Below, in pieces: positions 1 through 6,918 of a stretch of DNA of 50,538 bases (position 1 is its first letter; each line of letters starts with the position of its first letter). The notes beneath the pieces are model-generated. The model saw only the letters and a program-made list of their open reading frames with translations, ran no database searches and was not told where the DNA came from. The DNA is from JBBQTU01 sp038213005 (lineage in GTDB: Bacteria > Planctomycetota > Phycisphaerae > Tepidisphaerales > Tepidisphaeraceae), in the NCBI GenBank assembly GCA_038213005.1, contig JBBQTU010000006.1, positions 1 through 50,538 on the forward strand. Reading direction: 5' to 3'. The translations under genes were made by a program, and so were the position numbers.

Positions 1-3
1 GAG

Positions 4-141
4 GAAAGAAGTGTCGCCCTTTCAGGGCTCATTCAGGGAGAATGGTTCTTACCCAGGGCTGCGCGAGTACGCTTACCCTGGGCTTAAGAATGCCGCCCCG
101 TTGGGGCTAAGAAATCGCGTGCCCGGAAAAACGGGCACGCC
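4..141. repeat. Four-hairpin dispersed repeat, copy 1 (at window edge)
   Basis: A 138-bp block found again almost unchanged at 37108-37245. It is a row of four short hairpins: GCCCTTTCAGGGC; CCCAGGG (52-58) pairing with CCCTGGG (76-82); GCCCCGTTGGGGC; and CGTGCCCG pairing across AAAA with CGGGCACG. The window starts at its left side, so any inverted left end as seen in copy 2 cannot be checked. No open frame in it looks like a gene. Confidence 0.85.
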
Positions 142-271
142 CCGATGGATCATGCCAAGGGTCGATCTGTGGCGATGGCGGGGCTGGGTGTTGCAGCACG
201 GCGGGCTCAGCAGTATTCCATCGCGCATCGGCGATGGACCGACCTATCGGCCAACGTGCCGATGACATCGT

Positions 272-300
272 GAACTTCCGCGCTCGCGGGGCGGTATAAT
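272..300 (+). promoter_or_regulatory. Candidate promoter for the ahbD-like gene (perfect TATAAT)
   Basis: A perfect TATAAT lies at 295-300 in otherwise GC-rich DNA, only 7 bases before the ATG at 308. The upstream -35 region (around 271-277, TGAACTT) is weak. If this -10 box is used, transcription would begin at or next to the start codon, giving a leaderless mRNA. No Shine-Dalgarno sequence is visible before 308. Confidence 0.4.
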
Positions 301-307
301 CGTGATA

Positions 308-1519
308 ATGACTGAAAAGCCAACAACACCATCGCTGAGGTTGCTGTTCTGGGAGACCACGGCCGCGTGCAATCTGGCATGCATCCATTGTCGGCGGCTG
401 GATGTGTCGCGCACGCTGTGCAAGGATGACCTGACGACGGCCGAGGCGATGGCGATGATCAGCTCGCTTCCGGAGACGGGCAAGCCGATCCTGGTCTTCT
501 CCGGCGGCGAGCCGCTGATGCGGCCGGACCTGTTCGACCTGGCGGAGCATGCCCGCGAGGTGGGGCTGCCGACGGCGCTGGCGACCAACGGCACGATCAT
601 GGACGAGCATGTGGCCAGACAGATTGTGGATGTTGGGTTCCGCCGGGTGTCGATGAGTTTTGACGGCCCGGATGCCGCTACCCACGATGGGTTCCGCAAG
701 ATCGACGGAGCGTTTGACGCATCGGTGGCGGGGTTCAAGCTGCTGCGGTCGGCCGGGATGTCGATGCAGATCAACACGACGATCGCGAAACACAACTACC
801 AGAAGCTCGATCAGATATACCAGATGGCGCTCTCGCTGGGGAGCGATGCGCTGCACCTGTTCATGCTGGTGCCGGTCGGCTGCGGGATGGAACTCTCCGA
901 AGCGATCATGCTCAAGCCCCAGGAGTATGAGAACGCTCTGAACTGGATCTACGACCGGTCGCTGGAAGGCAAGATGCATCTGAAGGCGACGTGCGCCCCG
1001 CACTATTTCCGTGTGATGCGCCAGCGTGCCAAGGCCGACGGGCAGGCGATGCCGGCGGCCGCCCATCCGCACCGGTCGATGGGCGCGCCTGCGGCCATGA
1101 GCGGACACCCGGCCGGAACTGGCGGATATCCTGCGGGAGCCGGTGAACATCCTGGTGGGCACCCGGCCGGTATGGGCATGGGGGGGCATCCTGGCGGCAG
1201 TGCGAACATGTCGGCGATGACCAAGGGTTGCCTGGCCGGTCAGGCGGTGTGTTTCGTATCCCATCAGGGGGATGTCTTCCCCTGCGGGTATCTGCCGGTT
1301 TCATCGGGCAATGTGAAGCAGATCTCGCTGCCGACGATCTGGCGCGACAGCCAGGTATTCGCGGACTTGCGAGATGACTCGAAGCTGGACGGCAAGTGCG
1401 GTATATGTGAATACAAGAAGGTCTGCATGGGCTGCCGGGCCCGGGCGTATGCGGAAACGCACAGCTACATGGCTGAGGAGCCCAACTGCGAGTACGTGCC
1501 GGTGAGGGTGCGGCGTTAG
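308..1519 (+). CDS. ahbD: Radical SAM heme synthase-like protein (AhbD family)
   Basis: Radical SAM enzyme of 403 residues. The cluster motif C21-x3-C25-x2-C28 lies in TTAACNLACIHC, followed by the SAM-binding FSGGEPL. A C-terminal cysteine-rich auxiliary-cluster region starts at KGCLAGQAVC and continues with CGICEYKKVCMGC. The whole pattern, including CAPHYFRVMRQ and VFPCGYLPV, matches what I know of AhbD, which converts Fe-coproporphyrin III to heme b in the siroheme-dependent pathway. Related rSAM/SPASM peptide-modifying enzymes are the alternative. Residues about 250-302 are a His/Gly/Pro/Met-rich insert with repeated GHPAG-type units just before the auxiliary cysteines. The ATG at 308 was chosen; a GTG at 302 would add two residues. 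No other heme genes are in the window. Confidence 0.82.
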   Translation: MTEKPTTPSLRLLFWETTAACNLACIHCRRLDVSRTLCKDDLTTAEAMAMISSLPETGKPILVFSGGEPLMRPDLFDLAEHAREVGLPTALATNGTIMDEHVARQIVDVGFRRVSMSFDGPDAATHDGFRKIDGAFDASVAGFKLLRSAGMSMQINTTIAKHNYQKLDQIYQMALSLGSDALHLFMLVPVGCGMELSEAIMLKPQEYENALNWIYDRSLEGKMHLKATCAPHYFRVMRQRAKADGQAMPAAAHPHRSMGAPAAMSGHPAGTGGYPAGAGEHPGGHPAGMGMGGHPGGSANMSAMTKGCLAGQAVCFVSHQGDVFPCGYLPVSSGNVKQISLPTIWRDSQVFADLRDDSKLDGKCGICEYKKVCMGCRARAYAETHSYMAEEPNCEYVPVRVRR

Positions 1520-1731
1520 TGGGGCCGGTCGCCCTCGACCGCCCATTCCGTCCCGCGCAAGGACGTCAGCGTCGCAGCCGGCCAGCGCTTGTCCGAAGTC
1601 CAACGTCAGTGCATCAGCTCCGTGGGGCAAGCGTCCCCGTTTGCGAGACAGCGCTTACAGAGTCTGTGTGCAGGATGCGATGGTGATCGCCAGAGTCGCC
1701 CTGGCCCAGGCAAAGCGAGTCTTGAGCTCTT

Positions 1732-2061
1732 GTGAAGTTCAATCGCATCTTATTCCCAACGCGCTTTTCAGGCCGACGGTATTATGTGCAGGCAAAACGG
1801 TACGAAAGCGACATTGGTCCGGGCGCGATCCGCGAGTTCGTCGGGTCCCTGGGCGAGCACAAGGCCAATAAGGGTGTCTTCATCACCTCTGGCGGATTCA
1901 CGTCGGGAGCTAAGGACGCAGCCGCGAAGGCCCATACGCGCATCGTGCTCATCGACGGCGAGCAGCTTGCCGAGTTCATGATCGAACATGGCGTGGGCGT
2001 CAGCGACCAGAAGAAGTACATCGTCAAGAAGCTCGATAGCGACTATTTCGACGACGTCTGA
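1732..2061 (+). pseudogene. Truncated Mrr-type restriction endonuclease (C-terminal half)
   Basis: From about residue 16 (RRYYVQAKRY) to the end this reads as the C-terminal part of an Mrr-cat/PD-(D/E)XK nuclease: YVQAKRY, IREFVGSLGEHKANKGVFITSGGF and IVLIDGEQLAEFMIE are typical. The QxK pair of the active site is present. The preceding DG-rich segment with the essential aspartate is missing, and upstream DNA (1520-1731) encodes nothing related. The first 15 residues (GTG start at 1732) look unrelated to the family. I read it as a decayed gene fragment next to the BrnTA module. An intact Mrr usually has around 300 residues; here about 109 remain. Confidence 0.7.
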
Positions 2062-2137
2062 TCTGCAAGGAGGGGCCGACGCCTGCGCGATCATTGTGCC
2101 CGTCAGGCGTAAGAGAGAACTGCTTCGTTGCTCGCTC

Positions 2138-2171
2138 TTGGCGTCACGATCAGTTGTAAGTATAATATAAT
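2138..2171 (+). promoter_or_regulatory. Near-consensus promoter of the brnTA unit, possibly leaderless
   Basis: TTGGCG (2138-2143), a 17-bp spacer and TATAAT (2161-2166) make a good sigma-70-type promoter. A second overlapping TATAAT lies at 2166-2171. The brnT ATG is at 2175, so the transcript would have almost no leader. The spacer contains GGCGTCACG and GTTGTAAGTATAA, both of which recur in the same order at 22179-22207. BrnA-type antitoxins are known to repress their own promoter, so this is a plausible operator site. Confidence 0.6.
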
Positions 2172-2174
2172 GCT

Positions 2175-2461
2175 ATGGGCGATATCCGCTTCGATTGGCA
2201 TGACCCCAAGGCTCAGGCCAATCGGCGGAAACACGGGGTGTCGTTTGAGGAAGCGCGGAGCGTCTTTTACGATGAGAACGCCAAGCTGATTTCCGACCCC
2301 GAGCATTCGCAGGATGAGGATCGGTTCGTGTTGCTTGGAATGAGCGAAAAACCGCGCGTGCTCGTGGTCGTGCATGCGTATCGGGTGAATGCAGCGTGAT
2401 CCGGATCATCTCCGCACGCAAAGCCGCCAGGCACGAGCAGCGACAGTACCAGGAGCCATGA
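2175..2461 (+). pseudogene. brnT: BrnT-family toxin, frameshifted near the C-terminus
   Basis: DUF497/BrnT-type RNase toxin. The N-terminal FDWHDPKAQANRRKHGVSFEEA, with the middle DRFVLLGMSEKPRVLVVVHAYRV, is diagnostic. The open frame stops at 2399 after YRVNAA. From the overlapping GTG at 2396 another frame continues as VIRIISARKAARHEQRQYQEP and stops at 2461, exactly the conserved BrnT C-terminus. One missing base near 2391-2396 explains this. The last ~20 residues, conserved in the family, are therefore out of frame. It is either a real inactivating mutation or an assembly error. The antitoxin gene starts 1 base after the restored stop. Confidence 0.85.
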
Positions 2462-2462
2462 C

Positions 2463-2672
2463 ATGAAAAAGGAATACGATTTCTCCAAGGCCATCAAGAA
2501 CCCCTATGCACGCCGGCTTAAGAAGCAGGTCACGATCCGTCTGGATGTGGCAACGGTCAACTACTTCAAAGCCCTTGCCACCGAGGTGGACCTGCCCTAC
2601 CAGAACCTGATCAACCTCTTCCTTCGGCAGTGCACTGAGCTTAAACGTCGTCCCGGCGTGAAATGGGGATGA
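2463..2672 (+). CDS. brnA: BrnA-family antitoxin
   Basis: A 69-residue protein starting MKKEYDFSKAIKNPYARRLKKQVTIRLD, the standard BrnA opening, followed by a ribbon-helix-helix-like segment (VTIRLDVATVNYFKALATEVDLPYQNLINLFLRQ). BrnA neutralises BrnT and in known cases represses the operon as DNA-bound dimers. The gene appears complete and is translated directly after brnT. With the toxin frame broken, it may persist as a solitary antitoxin or transcriptional repressor. Confidence 0.88.
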   Translation: MKKEYDFSKAIKNPYARRLKKQVTIRLDVATVNYFKALATEVDLPYQNLINLFLRQCTELKRRPGVKWG

Positions 2673-2866
2673 ACGCCTGCTTCCGTCTCGGCTAGCGAGT
2701 TGCTGCTTGGGCCGGGCGGGCAAGAGTGTACAAGCCGGATCGGAAATCAAACCGGGCGCGATTTGTTCGGCGTCTTAGCCTTCGCTACGCCTGACCTCTA
2801 GCGTCGCTCCGTCCATTGCCCTGCATTATTCTTGCGGTCGCCGCATCGGGCGGCTACGCTTGCGGC

Positions 2867-3805
2867 ATGGGCGGGGTTCTACTTGAAGGTTCGCAACTCA
2901 CCGTTCGCTTTCCGCGCATCCTGGCGCTGGCGGACTTGTCTATCTCTGTGGAGTCGGGGCAGCTTGTCGGGCTGATCGGGCCCAATGGCGCCGGAAAGAC
3001 CACGCTGCTGCGCACGCTCTGCGGGCTGCAGCGGCCGGCGGTCGGGCAGGTGCTTATTCATGGGCAGCCGCTGAGCGGTGATCGCGAACTGCTGCGGCAC
3101 ATCGGCTTCACCCCGGACACGCCGGCGATGTATGAGCAGCTTACCGTGCGCGATTTTCTGCGGTTCATCGGGCGGGGGTATGACCTGTCGCGGGAAGAGA
3201 CCGAGGAGCGCATCGACTTCTGGCTGGAGCAGCTCTGGTTGAGCGGCAAGGCGGGCGAGAAGATCAAGGCCCTGTCGCGCGGCATGAGGCAGCGCATCGG
3301 CATCGCGCGGACGCTGCTGCCCAATCCGTCGGTGGTGCTGCTGGACGAGCCGGCGGCGGGGCTCGACCCGGCCGGGCGGGCGCAGTTCCGCCAGTTTCTG
3401 CTGAGCCTTCGCGAACAGGGCAAGGCGATCATCGTCTCATCGCACATCCTGGCCGACATGGACCAGTACTGCAGCCATATCGGCATCATGAGCGCCGGCC
3501 GGCTGGTGCGGTTTGACACGATCGCGGTCATCGCATCCGGGCATGATGGCGGGCGATGTCGCTATGCGCTCACGCTGACTCGGCCGGTGGCGGGGGTTCA
3601 CCAGCAGCTTGAGGAGATCGAGGGCGTTGAGGTGGTCAGTGTTGATCGCGAACACGTTCAACTGGCGTTCAGCAGTCATCGGGAACACGCGGCCGAACTG
3701 CTGGGGCGCCTGGTGAGCAGCCGGCTGCCGGTGGCGGCGTTTGCGCCGGTGAGCCTGGACCTTGAGGAGGCGTATCTTCAGACGGGGATTCAGCAGGTGG
3801 ACTGA
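2867..3805 (+). CDS. ABC transporter ATP-binding protein
   Basis: 312-residue ABC ATPase of the exporter (ABC-2/CcmA) type. Walker A GPNGAGKTT is at about residues 38-46. The signature LSRGMRQR and Walker B VVLLDEPAAGLDP follow, then the switch histidine in VSSHILADMDQYC. The C-terminal ~90 residues form the usual regulatory extension of this class. The ATG at 2867 begins MGGVLLEGS; an upstream TTG at 2816 is in frame but its added residues look non-coding. The partner permease begins 1 base after the stop, so the two are almost certainly one operon. The substrate cannot be read from the sequence. Confidence 0.9.
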   Translation: MGGVLLEGSQLTVRFPRILALADLSISVESGQLVGLIGPNGAGKTTLLRTLCGLQRPAVGQVLIHGQPLSGDRELLRHIGFTPDTPAMYEQLTVRDFLRFIGRGYDLSREETEERIDFWLEQLWLSGKAGEKIKALSRGMRQRIGIARTLLPNPSVVLLDEPAAGLDPAGRAQFRQFLLSLREQGKAIIVSSHILADMDQYCSHIGIMSAGRLVRFDTIAVIASGHDGGRCRYALTLTRPVAGVHQQLEEIEGVEVVSVDREHVQLAFSSHREHAAELLGRLVSSRLPVAAFAPVSLDLEEAYLQTGIQQVD

Positions 3806-3806
3806 T

Positions 3807-5222
3807 ATGGGACAGATCACATCCAACGCGATGGCATGGGCGCACTGGCGACTCAGCGGCGGCATCAAGATGTCGCTGATTGCGACCGGCGCCTACCTGA
3901 TGCTGGCGATCGGCATTCTGACGATGGTCATTGGCGTCGGGCGCGACGACATGAGCCGCGTGCTGGCCGATACCGCGCCGGTCCTGCTGGGCGTGCAACT
4001 GGCGCTGCTGGGCGGGCTGGTCAGCCTGAGCTTGTGCAACACGATTCAGAACGAGACCAAGTGGCGGATGATGGAGTCGCACCGCCTCATGCCCGTCTCG
4101 CCGGCGATGGTGGTCCTGGGCTATGTGGGCGGGGCGGCCGGCCTGGCGCTGTGCATCGTCTTTGGCAGCTTTTGCCTGGGTCTGGCGGCGACGGCCGGGG
4201 GCGGGCTCCCGGTGATGTGGTGGGTGCTGGCGAATGTGGTGGCGGTTGCATTCTGCGCCTTCGTGTGGGTGGTGGTCGCTTCGGTGTCGATGATCGGCGG
4301 GCTGATGGGGGTCCTGGTTTGCCTCGCGCTGATCGGCGGTGTTCTCTCGATGGGTGCCATCAGCTTTGTGGCGCCGGGACTGGGGCTGGTGTTCTCGCCG
4401 ATCTTCGGACGCACGATCTTTTCGCAGGGCATGCTGGACGCGGAGAAGCTGCCCCTTTACGGGCTATCGATCGTGATACAACTGGGGGTTGCGGCGATTT
4501 TCCTGCGGGCGGCGAGCCGGCGGTATGTCGATCCTGAGGGCACCGCGTTCACAGGCACGCTGGGGCTGATGCTGACGGCGCTGTTCCTGGGTTCGTCGGC
4601 CGTCGCATTTCACTTTACCCGCGATCTGCTGCCACGTCGGATGGGCCACTTTGAGCTTGAGCCGGCGTGCATCGGCACGTTCTTCGTGACGCTGATCCTG
4701 TGTTTCCTGACAGTCTGCTCGCACGTCGGCGCTGATGCGCGGACGCCGAGGCCGCGGGATCGTCAGATGATGCGCGATACGGGTCTCATCCTGCTCCTGC
4801 TGCTGTGCGTGAGTGTGCTGGGGCTGCTGATCCCGGAGATTCCTGAGCAGCTACTGCGGCTGGCGCTGACGTTGCTGACGGTGGGGCTGTTCTGCCTGCA
4901 GGTGCTGTTCTGGTCGCGGGCGTGGCTGGTGCGCACGGGAAAGGTGTTTCTGCCGGCGATTGTGCTGATCATGGTGCTGATCAACCTGGTGCCGGTGTTT
5001 GCCGGGGCGCTGTTGCGTGATGCCGATGGGATGATGCTGCCGGCGGGGCGAGTGATTCTGCAGTCGTCATCGTTCGCGGCGATCGTAGTCACGTGGGGCG
5101 AGCCCCAGGTGACGCTCACCGGCGGGTCGCTGGTGGGGCAGCTTATCGTGACGGCGTTGCCGATGGGCCTTCTGCTGATGGATGCCCGCGGGAAGAAGAG
5201 CAGGGCCGTGTCGGCCGCGTAG
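3807..5222 (+). CDS. ABC transporter permease (multi-spanning membrane protein)
   Basis: A 471-residue hydrophobic protein with roughly 12 predicted membrane segments arranged as two halves, for example SLIATGAYLMLAIGILTMVI, LMGVLVCLALIGGVLSMGAI, LILLLLLCVSVLGLLIPE and VFLPAIVLIMVLINLVPVF. It starts 1 base after the ATPase stop codon and is its evident membrane partner. It resembles ABC-2-type permeases of the large two-half kind, but I see no motif that defines a substrate. Confidence 0.85.
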   Translation: MGQITSNAMAWAHWRLSGGIKMSLIATGAYLMLAIGILTMVIGVGRDDMSRVLADTAPVLLGVQLALLGGLVSLSLCNTIQNETKWRMMESHRLMPVSPAMVVLGYVGGAAGLALCIVFGSFCLGLAATAGGGLPVMWWVLANVVAVAFCAFVWVVVASVSMIGGLMGVLVCLALIGGVLSMGAISFVAPGLGLVFSPIFGRTIFSQGMLDAEKLPLYGLSIVIQLGVAAIFLRAASRRYVDPEGTAFTGTLGLMLTALFLGSSAVAFHFTRDLLPRRMGHFELEPACIGTFFVTLILCFLTVCSHVGADARTPRPRDRQMMRDTGLILLLLLCVSVLGLLIPEIPEQLLRLALTLLTVGLFCLQVLFWSRAWLVRTGKVFLPAIVLIMVLINLVPVFAGALLRDADGMMLPAGRVILQSSSFAAIVVTWGEPQVTLTGGSLVGQLIVTALPMGLLLMDARGKKSRAVSAA

Positions 5223-5349
5223 ACGAGCGGTACGTGTCGCAGGGGGTGATACGGGGGCTGTCGTCACCCGAGTTCGCCAATCGTGATCATGTGTTGGTAT
5301 TGATTGCGAAAAGTCCGCCGCTCGAGGTCGCCGACGGAGTTGCAGGGGC

Positions 5350-5517
5350 CTATTGTAAATCGGATGGTTCTGCTTCATCGTCATCGAGTTCTCCTGTCCA
5401 GTTATACTTGATCGCATCCCATGTCTGACTACAGGTCATCCCGCCCCGGTCCCAGTTGTGCTTGGTGAAGGAGGTATCCCCACCGATATCCCGCACGATC
5501 AACCCCTCTCTCCCCAT
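5350..5517 (-). CDS. Possible small protein, unrecognised (55 aa)
   Basis: On the minus strand, directly downstream of the ankyrin gene, a 55-residue frame starts at 5517 with MGREGLIVRDIGGDTSF and ends with an acidic tail (ELDDDEAEPSDLQ). Codon use is like that of coding DNA here and the composition is protein-like (KHNWDRGG, QTWDAIKYNWTG). A GGAGG lies rather far (about 16 bases) upstream. The frame stays open upstream into the ankyrin gene, so it may instead be the tail of a frameshifted larger gene. I do not recognise a family. Confidence 0.35.
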   Translation of the reverse strand: MGREGLIVRDIGGDTSFTKHNWDRGGMTCSQTWDAIKYNWTGELDDDEAEPSDLQ

Positions 5518-5549
5518 TCGGCAGTCGCTTTCGCCTCCGCCCGCTCTGG

Positions 5550-6137
5550 CTACTTCATCGGCAACACCGGCCGCGTGCTTGCCCGATTCCCGGCCTCGAC
5601 CAGCAGCACCCGAACTGCCATCCATTGCTCCCTGGCTTCCGGAGAGTGCGCGGCAGCGATCTTCGCCAGTTGTCGTTGAATGTCCTCCTCCTTCACATGG
5701 CCGCGCCGCATGAACTCCTCCTGGACCTTGAGATATTGCGGAAAGTCATTGCAGACTTGAAGGCTGCCTTCCACTCCTTCCAGAGCGGTGTACAGTGCCT
5801 TGGTATCCCGCTGATTAACGTCCGCGCCGTGCTGCAGCAGCACCCGCACGGCCTCCACGTCGTGCTTTCCCGCCGCCATCATCAGTGGAGTGACGCCGAA
5901 CTTGCCGGGCTCATTTACCGAGTCGGGATGCCTCGCGAGTTCTCGATTCAATGCCTCGATGTCCCCGGCCTGAATCGTCTGGTGAATCGCATGGTCGCGC
6001 CCCATGATGCAGCCTCCAGCGCCCATCGTCACCAAGATGGCCGTCATTCCACCCAGCAGCAGGCATCCGGCGACAACCCTCGCCTTCACACATTTTGTCT
6101 CGAAGAGCATCACCAGGCACCTCGTCTGTTCGGTCAT
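5550..6137 (-). CDS. Ankyrin-repeat protein with N-terminal membrane/lipoprotein signal
   Basis: 195 residues from the ATG at 6137, which has AGGG upstream. Residues about 19-43 form a hydrophobic segment (VVAGCLLLGGMTAILVTMG) ending AGGC, a possible non-canonical lipobox, so export as a lipoprotein or membrane anchoring is likely. Two ankyrin units follow: HAIHQTIQAGDIEALNRELA and GVTPLMMAAGKHDVEAVRVL with HGADVNQRD. The C-terminal third is charged and helical. Ankyrin units serve protein binding; a partner cannot be inferred. Upstream DNA (6225-6245) is unusually AT-rich (TATATATATTAATAA) and may hold its promoter. Confidence 0.7.
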   Translation of the reverse strand: MTEQTRCLVMLFETKCVKARVVAGCLLLGGMTAILVTMGAGGCIMGRDHAIHQTIQAGDIEALNRELARHPDSVNEPGKFGVTPLMMAAGKHDVEAVRVLLQHGADVNQRDTKALYTALEGVEGSLQVCNDFPQYLKVQEEFMRRGHVKEEDIQRQLAKIAAAHSPEAREQWMAVRVLLVEAGNRASTRPVLPMK

Positions 6138-6305
6138 CGCCCTGTCCCTGCGCATGATATGCGAGACCATTGGCCGGGCACAGCATTTCATGTCGGCCCA
6201 GCACTGCCTCGACTTCTGGTCATTGTCTATATATATTAATAATGATGCACGCGATGGAACTCACCACGGCGATGAAAAGGCGATTCCAGAAGCGACGGAA
6301 CTGAC

Positions 6306-6420
6306 ATGATCAAGAACAGAAAGAAAGTCGACGAAAACCATTTTGAGGCGTTGGACCGTCTGGCACGCGGCCTCACGCCCGAGAAGATGCGCCCCCTGAG
6401 CCCGGCCATGCGCCACCGCT
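6306..6420 (+). pseudogene. N-terminal fragment of a small gene cut by a hairpin repeat
   Basis: The frame begins MIKNRKKVDENHFEALDRLARG and continues to about residue 38 with LTPEKMRPLSPAMRHR, a plausible start for a small cytosolic planctomycete protein. At 6421 the sequence switches to the partial four-hairpin repeat, after which the frame only translates repeat and spacer DNA until 6590. I infer that the original 3' end was lost through insertion or recombination at the repeat. The family is not identified with certainty. Confidence 0.45.
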
Positions 6421-6463
6421 CCCCGTTGGGGCTAAGAAATCGCGTGCCCCGAAAAACGGGCAC
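6421..6463. repeat. Partial copy 3 of the four-hairpin repeat (last two hairpins)
   Basis: It contains only CCCCGTTGGGG, the joining CTAAGAAATCG and the CGTGCCC/GAAAAACGGGCAC hairpin, with one G-to-C change against copies 1 and 2. It lies at the point where the small gene at 6306 loses its coding character. Confidence 0.8.
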
Positions 6464-6712
6464 ACTCGACACTTGGCGGGCCACTCTGCGGCTTGACAGC
6501 ACTGCTCGCACAGGTAGTATTCCTCCTCCCGAGGGTGCATCCGATGCATGCTTCGACGTCGAGAGGTCCGGCTGCTGGCCGGAAAGGTAGGCGATATGCG
6601 GTGTTCTCTGGCTGTCAGGCAGTCGCCTGTGGCCGGGAGGCCGTTTCCCGCCCGCTTCTCTCCACGGATTGAAACCTGACCAAAGGGTATGCTTCGCGCA
6701 TGTGCGGGTTAG

Positions 6713-6783
6713 TACCCCGTAGTGTAACGGTAGCACAAGAGATTTTGGCTCTCTTTGTCCTGGTTCGAATCCAGGCGGGGTAG
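6713..6783 (+). tRNA. tRNA-Gln (anticodon TTG)
   Basis: A full cloverleaf can be drawn. The acceptor stem TACCCCG pairs with CGGGGTA. The D-arm lies in TAGTGTAACGGTAGCAC. The anticodon stem AGAGA/TCTCT encloses the loop TTTTGGC (anticodon TTG, read by the CAA/CAG codons). The T-arm is CCTGG-TTCGAAT-CCAGG. The discriminator base is G. CCA is not encoded. It sits 136 bases ahead of glmU, separated by a low-complexity repeat patch. Confidence 0.93.
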
Positions 6784-6910
6784 TTTGAGGAAGATTCGGA
6801 ATTCGGAATTTGAGATTTGAAATTTGTGATTTCAAATTGGAAATTTGAGATTCGTGATTTTAAATTGGAAATTTGAGATTCGAGATTTGAAATCTGAGAG
6901 TTGGGATATG
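6784..6910. repeat. Degenerate word-repeat patch (GAAATTTGAGATT type)
   Basis: AT-rich, with repeated words such as GAGATTTGAAATTTG, GATTTCAAATTGGAAATTTGAGATTCG and so on. It sits between the tRNA and glmU. Patches of the same style but with different words occur at 11398-11470, 12836-12958, 22014-22042, 26885-26966 and 28310-28362. Confidence 0.75.
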
Positions 6911-6918
6911 CAACTGCC

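Noticed and set aside
11..265. Open frame MSPFQGSFRENGSYPGLREY, repeated in translation at 36971-37258
   Set aside because: The peptide similarity only reflects near-identical repeat DNA full of hairpins; no start signal or coding bias.
107..1264. 385-residue minus-strand frame opposite the ahbD-like gene
   Set aside because: Mirror frame of a high-GC gene; composition rich in His/Arg/Pro, no motif; the plus strand has a clear family.
6480..6507. Segment GGCCACTCTGCGGCTTGACA near the partial hairpin repeat as a further REP element
   Set aside because: It vaguely recalls CAGCACTGCTGG-type repeats of planctomycetes, but no second copy is present in this window to support it.
6784..6910. Possible CRISPR-like array after the tRNA, and the other word-repeat patches
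   Set aside because: Units are short, imperfect and contiguous, without spacers of constant length; no cas genes in the window.
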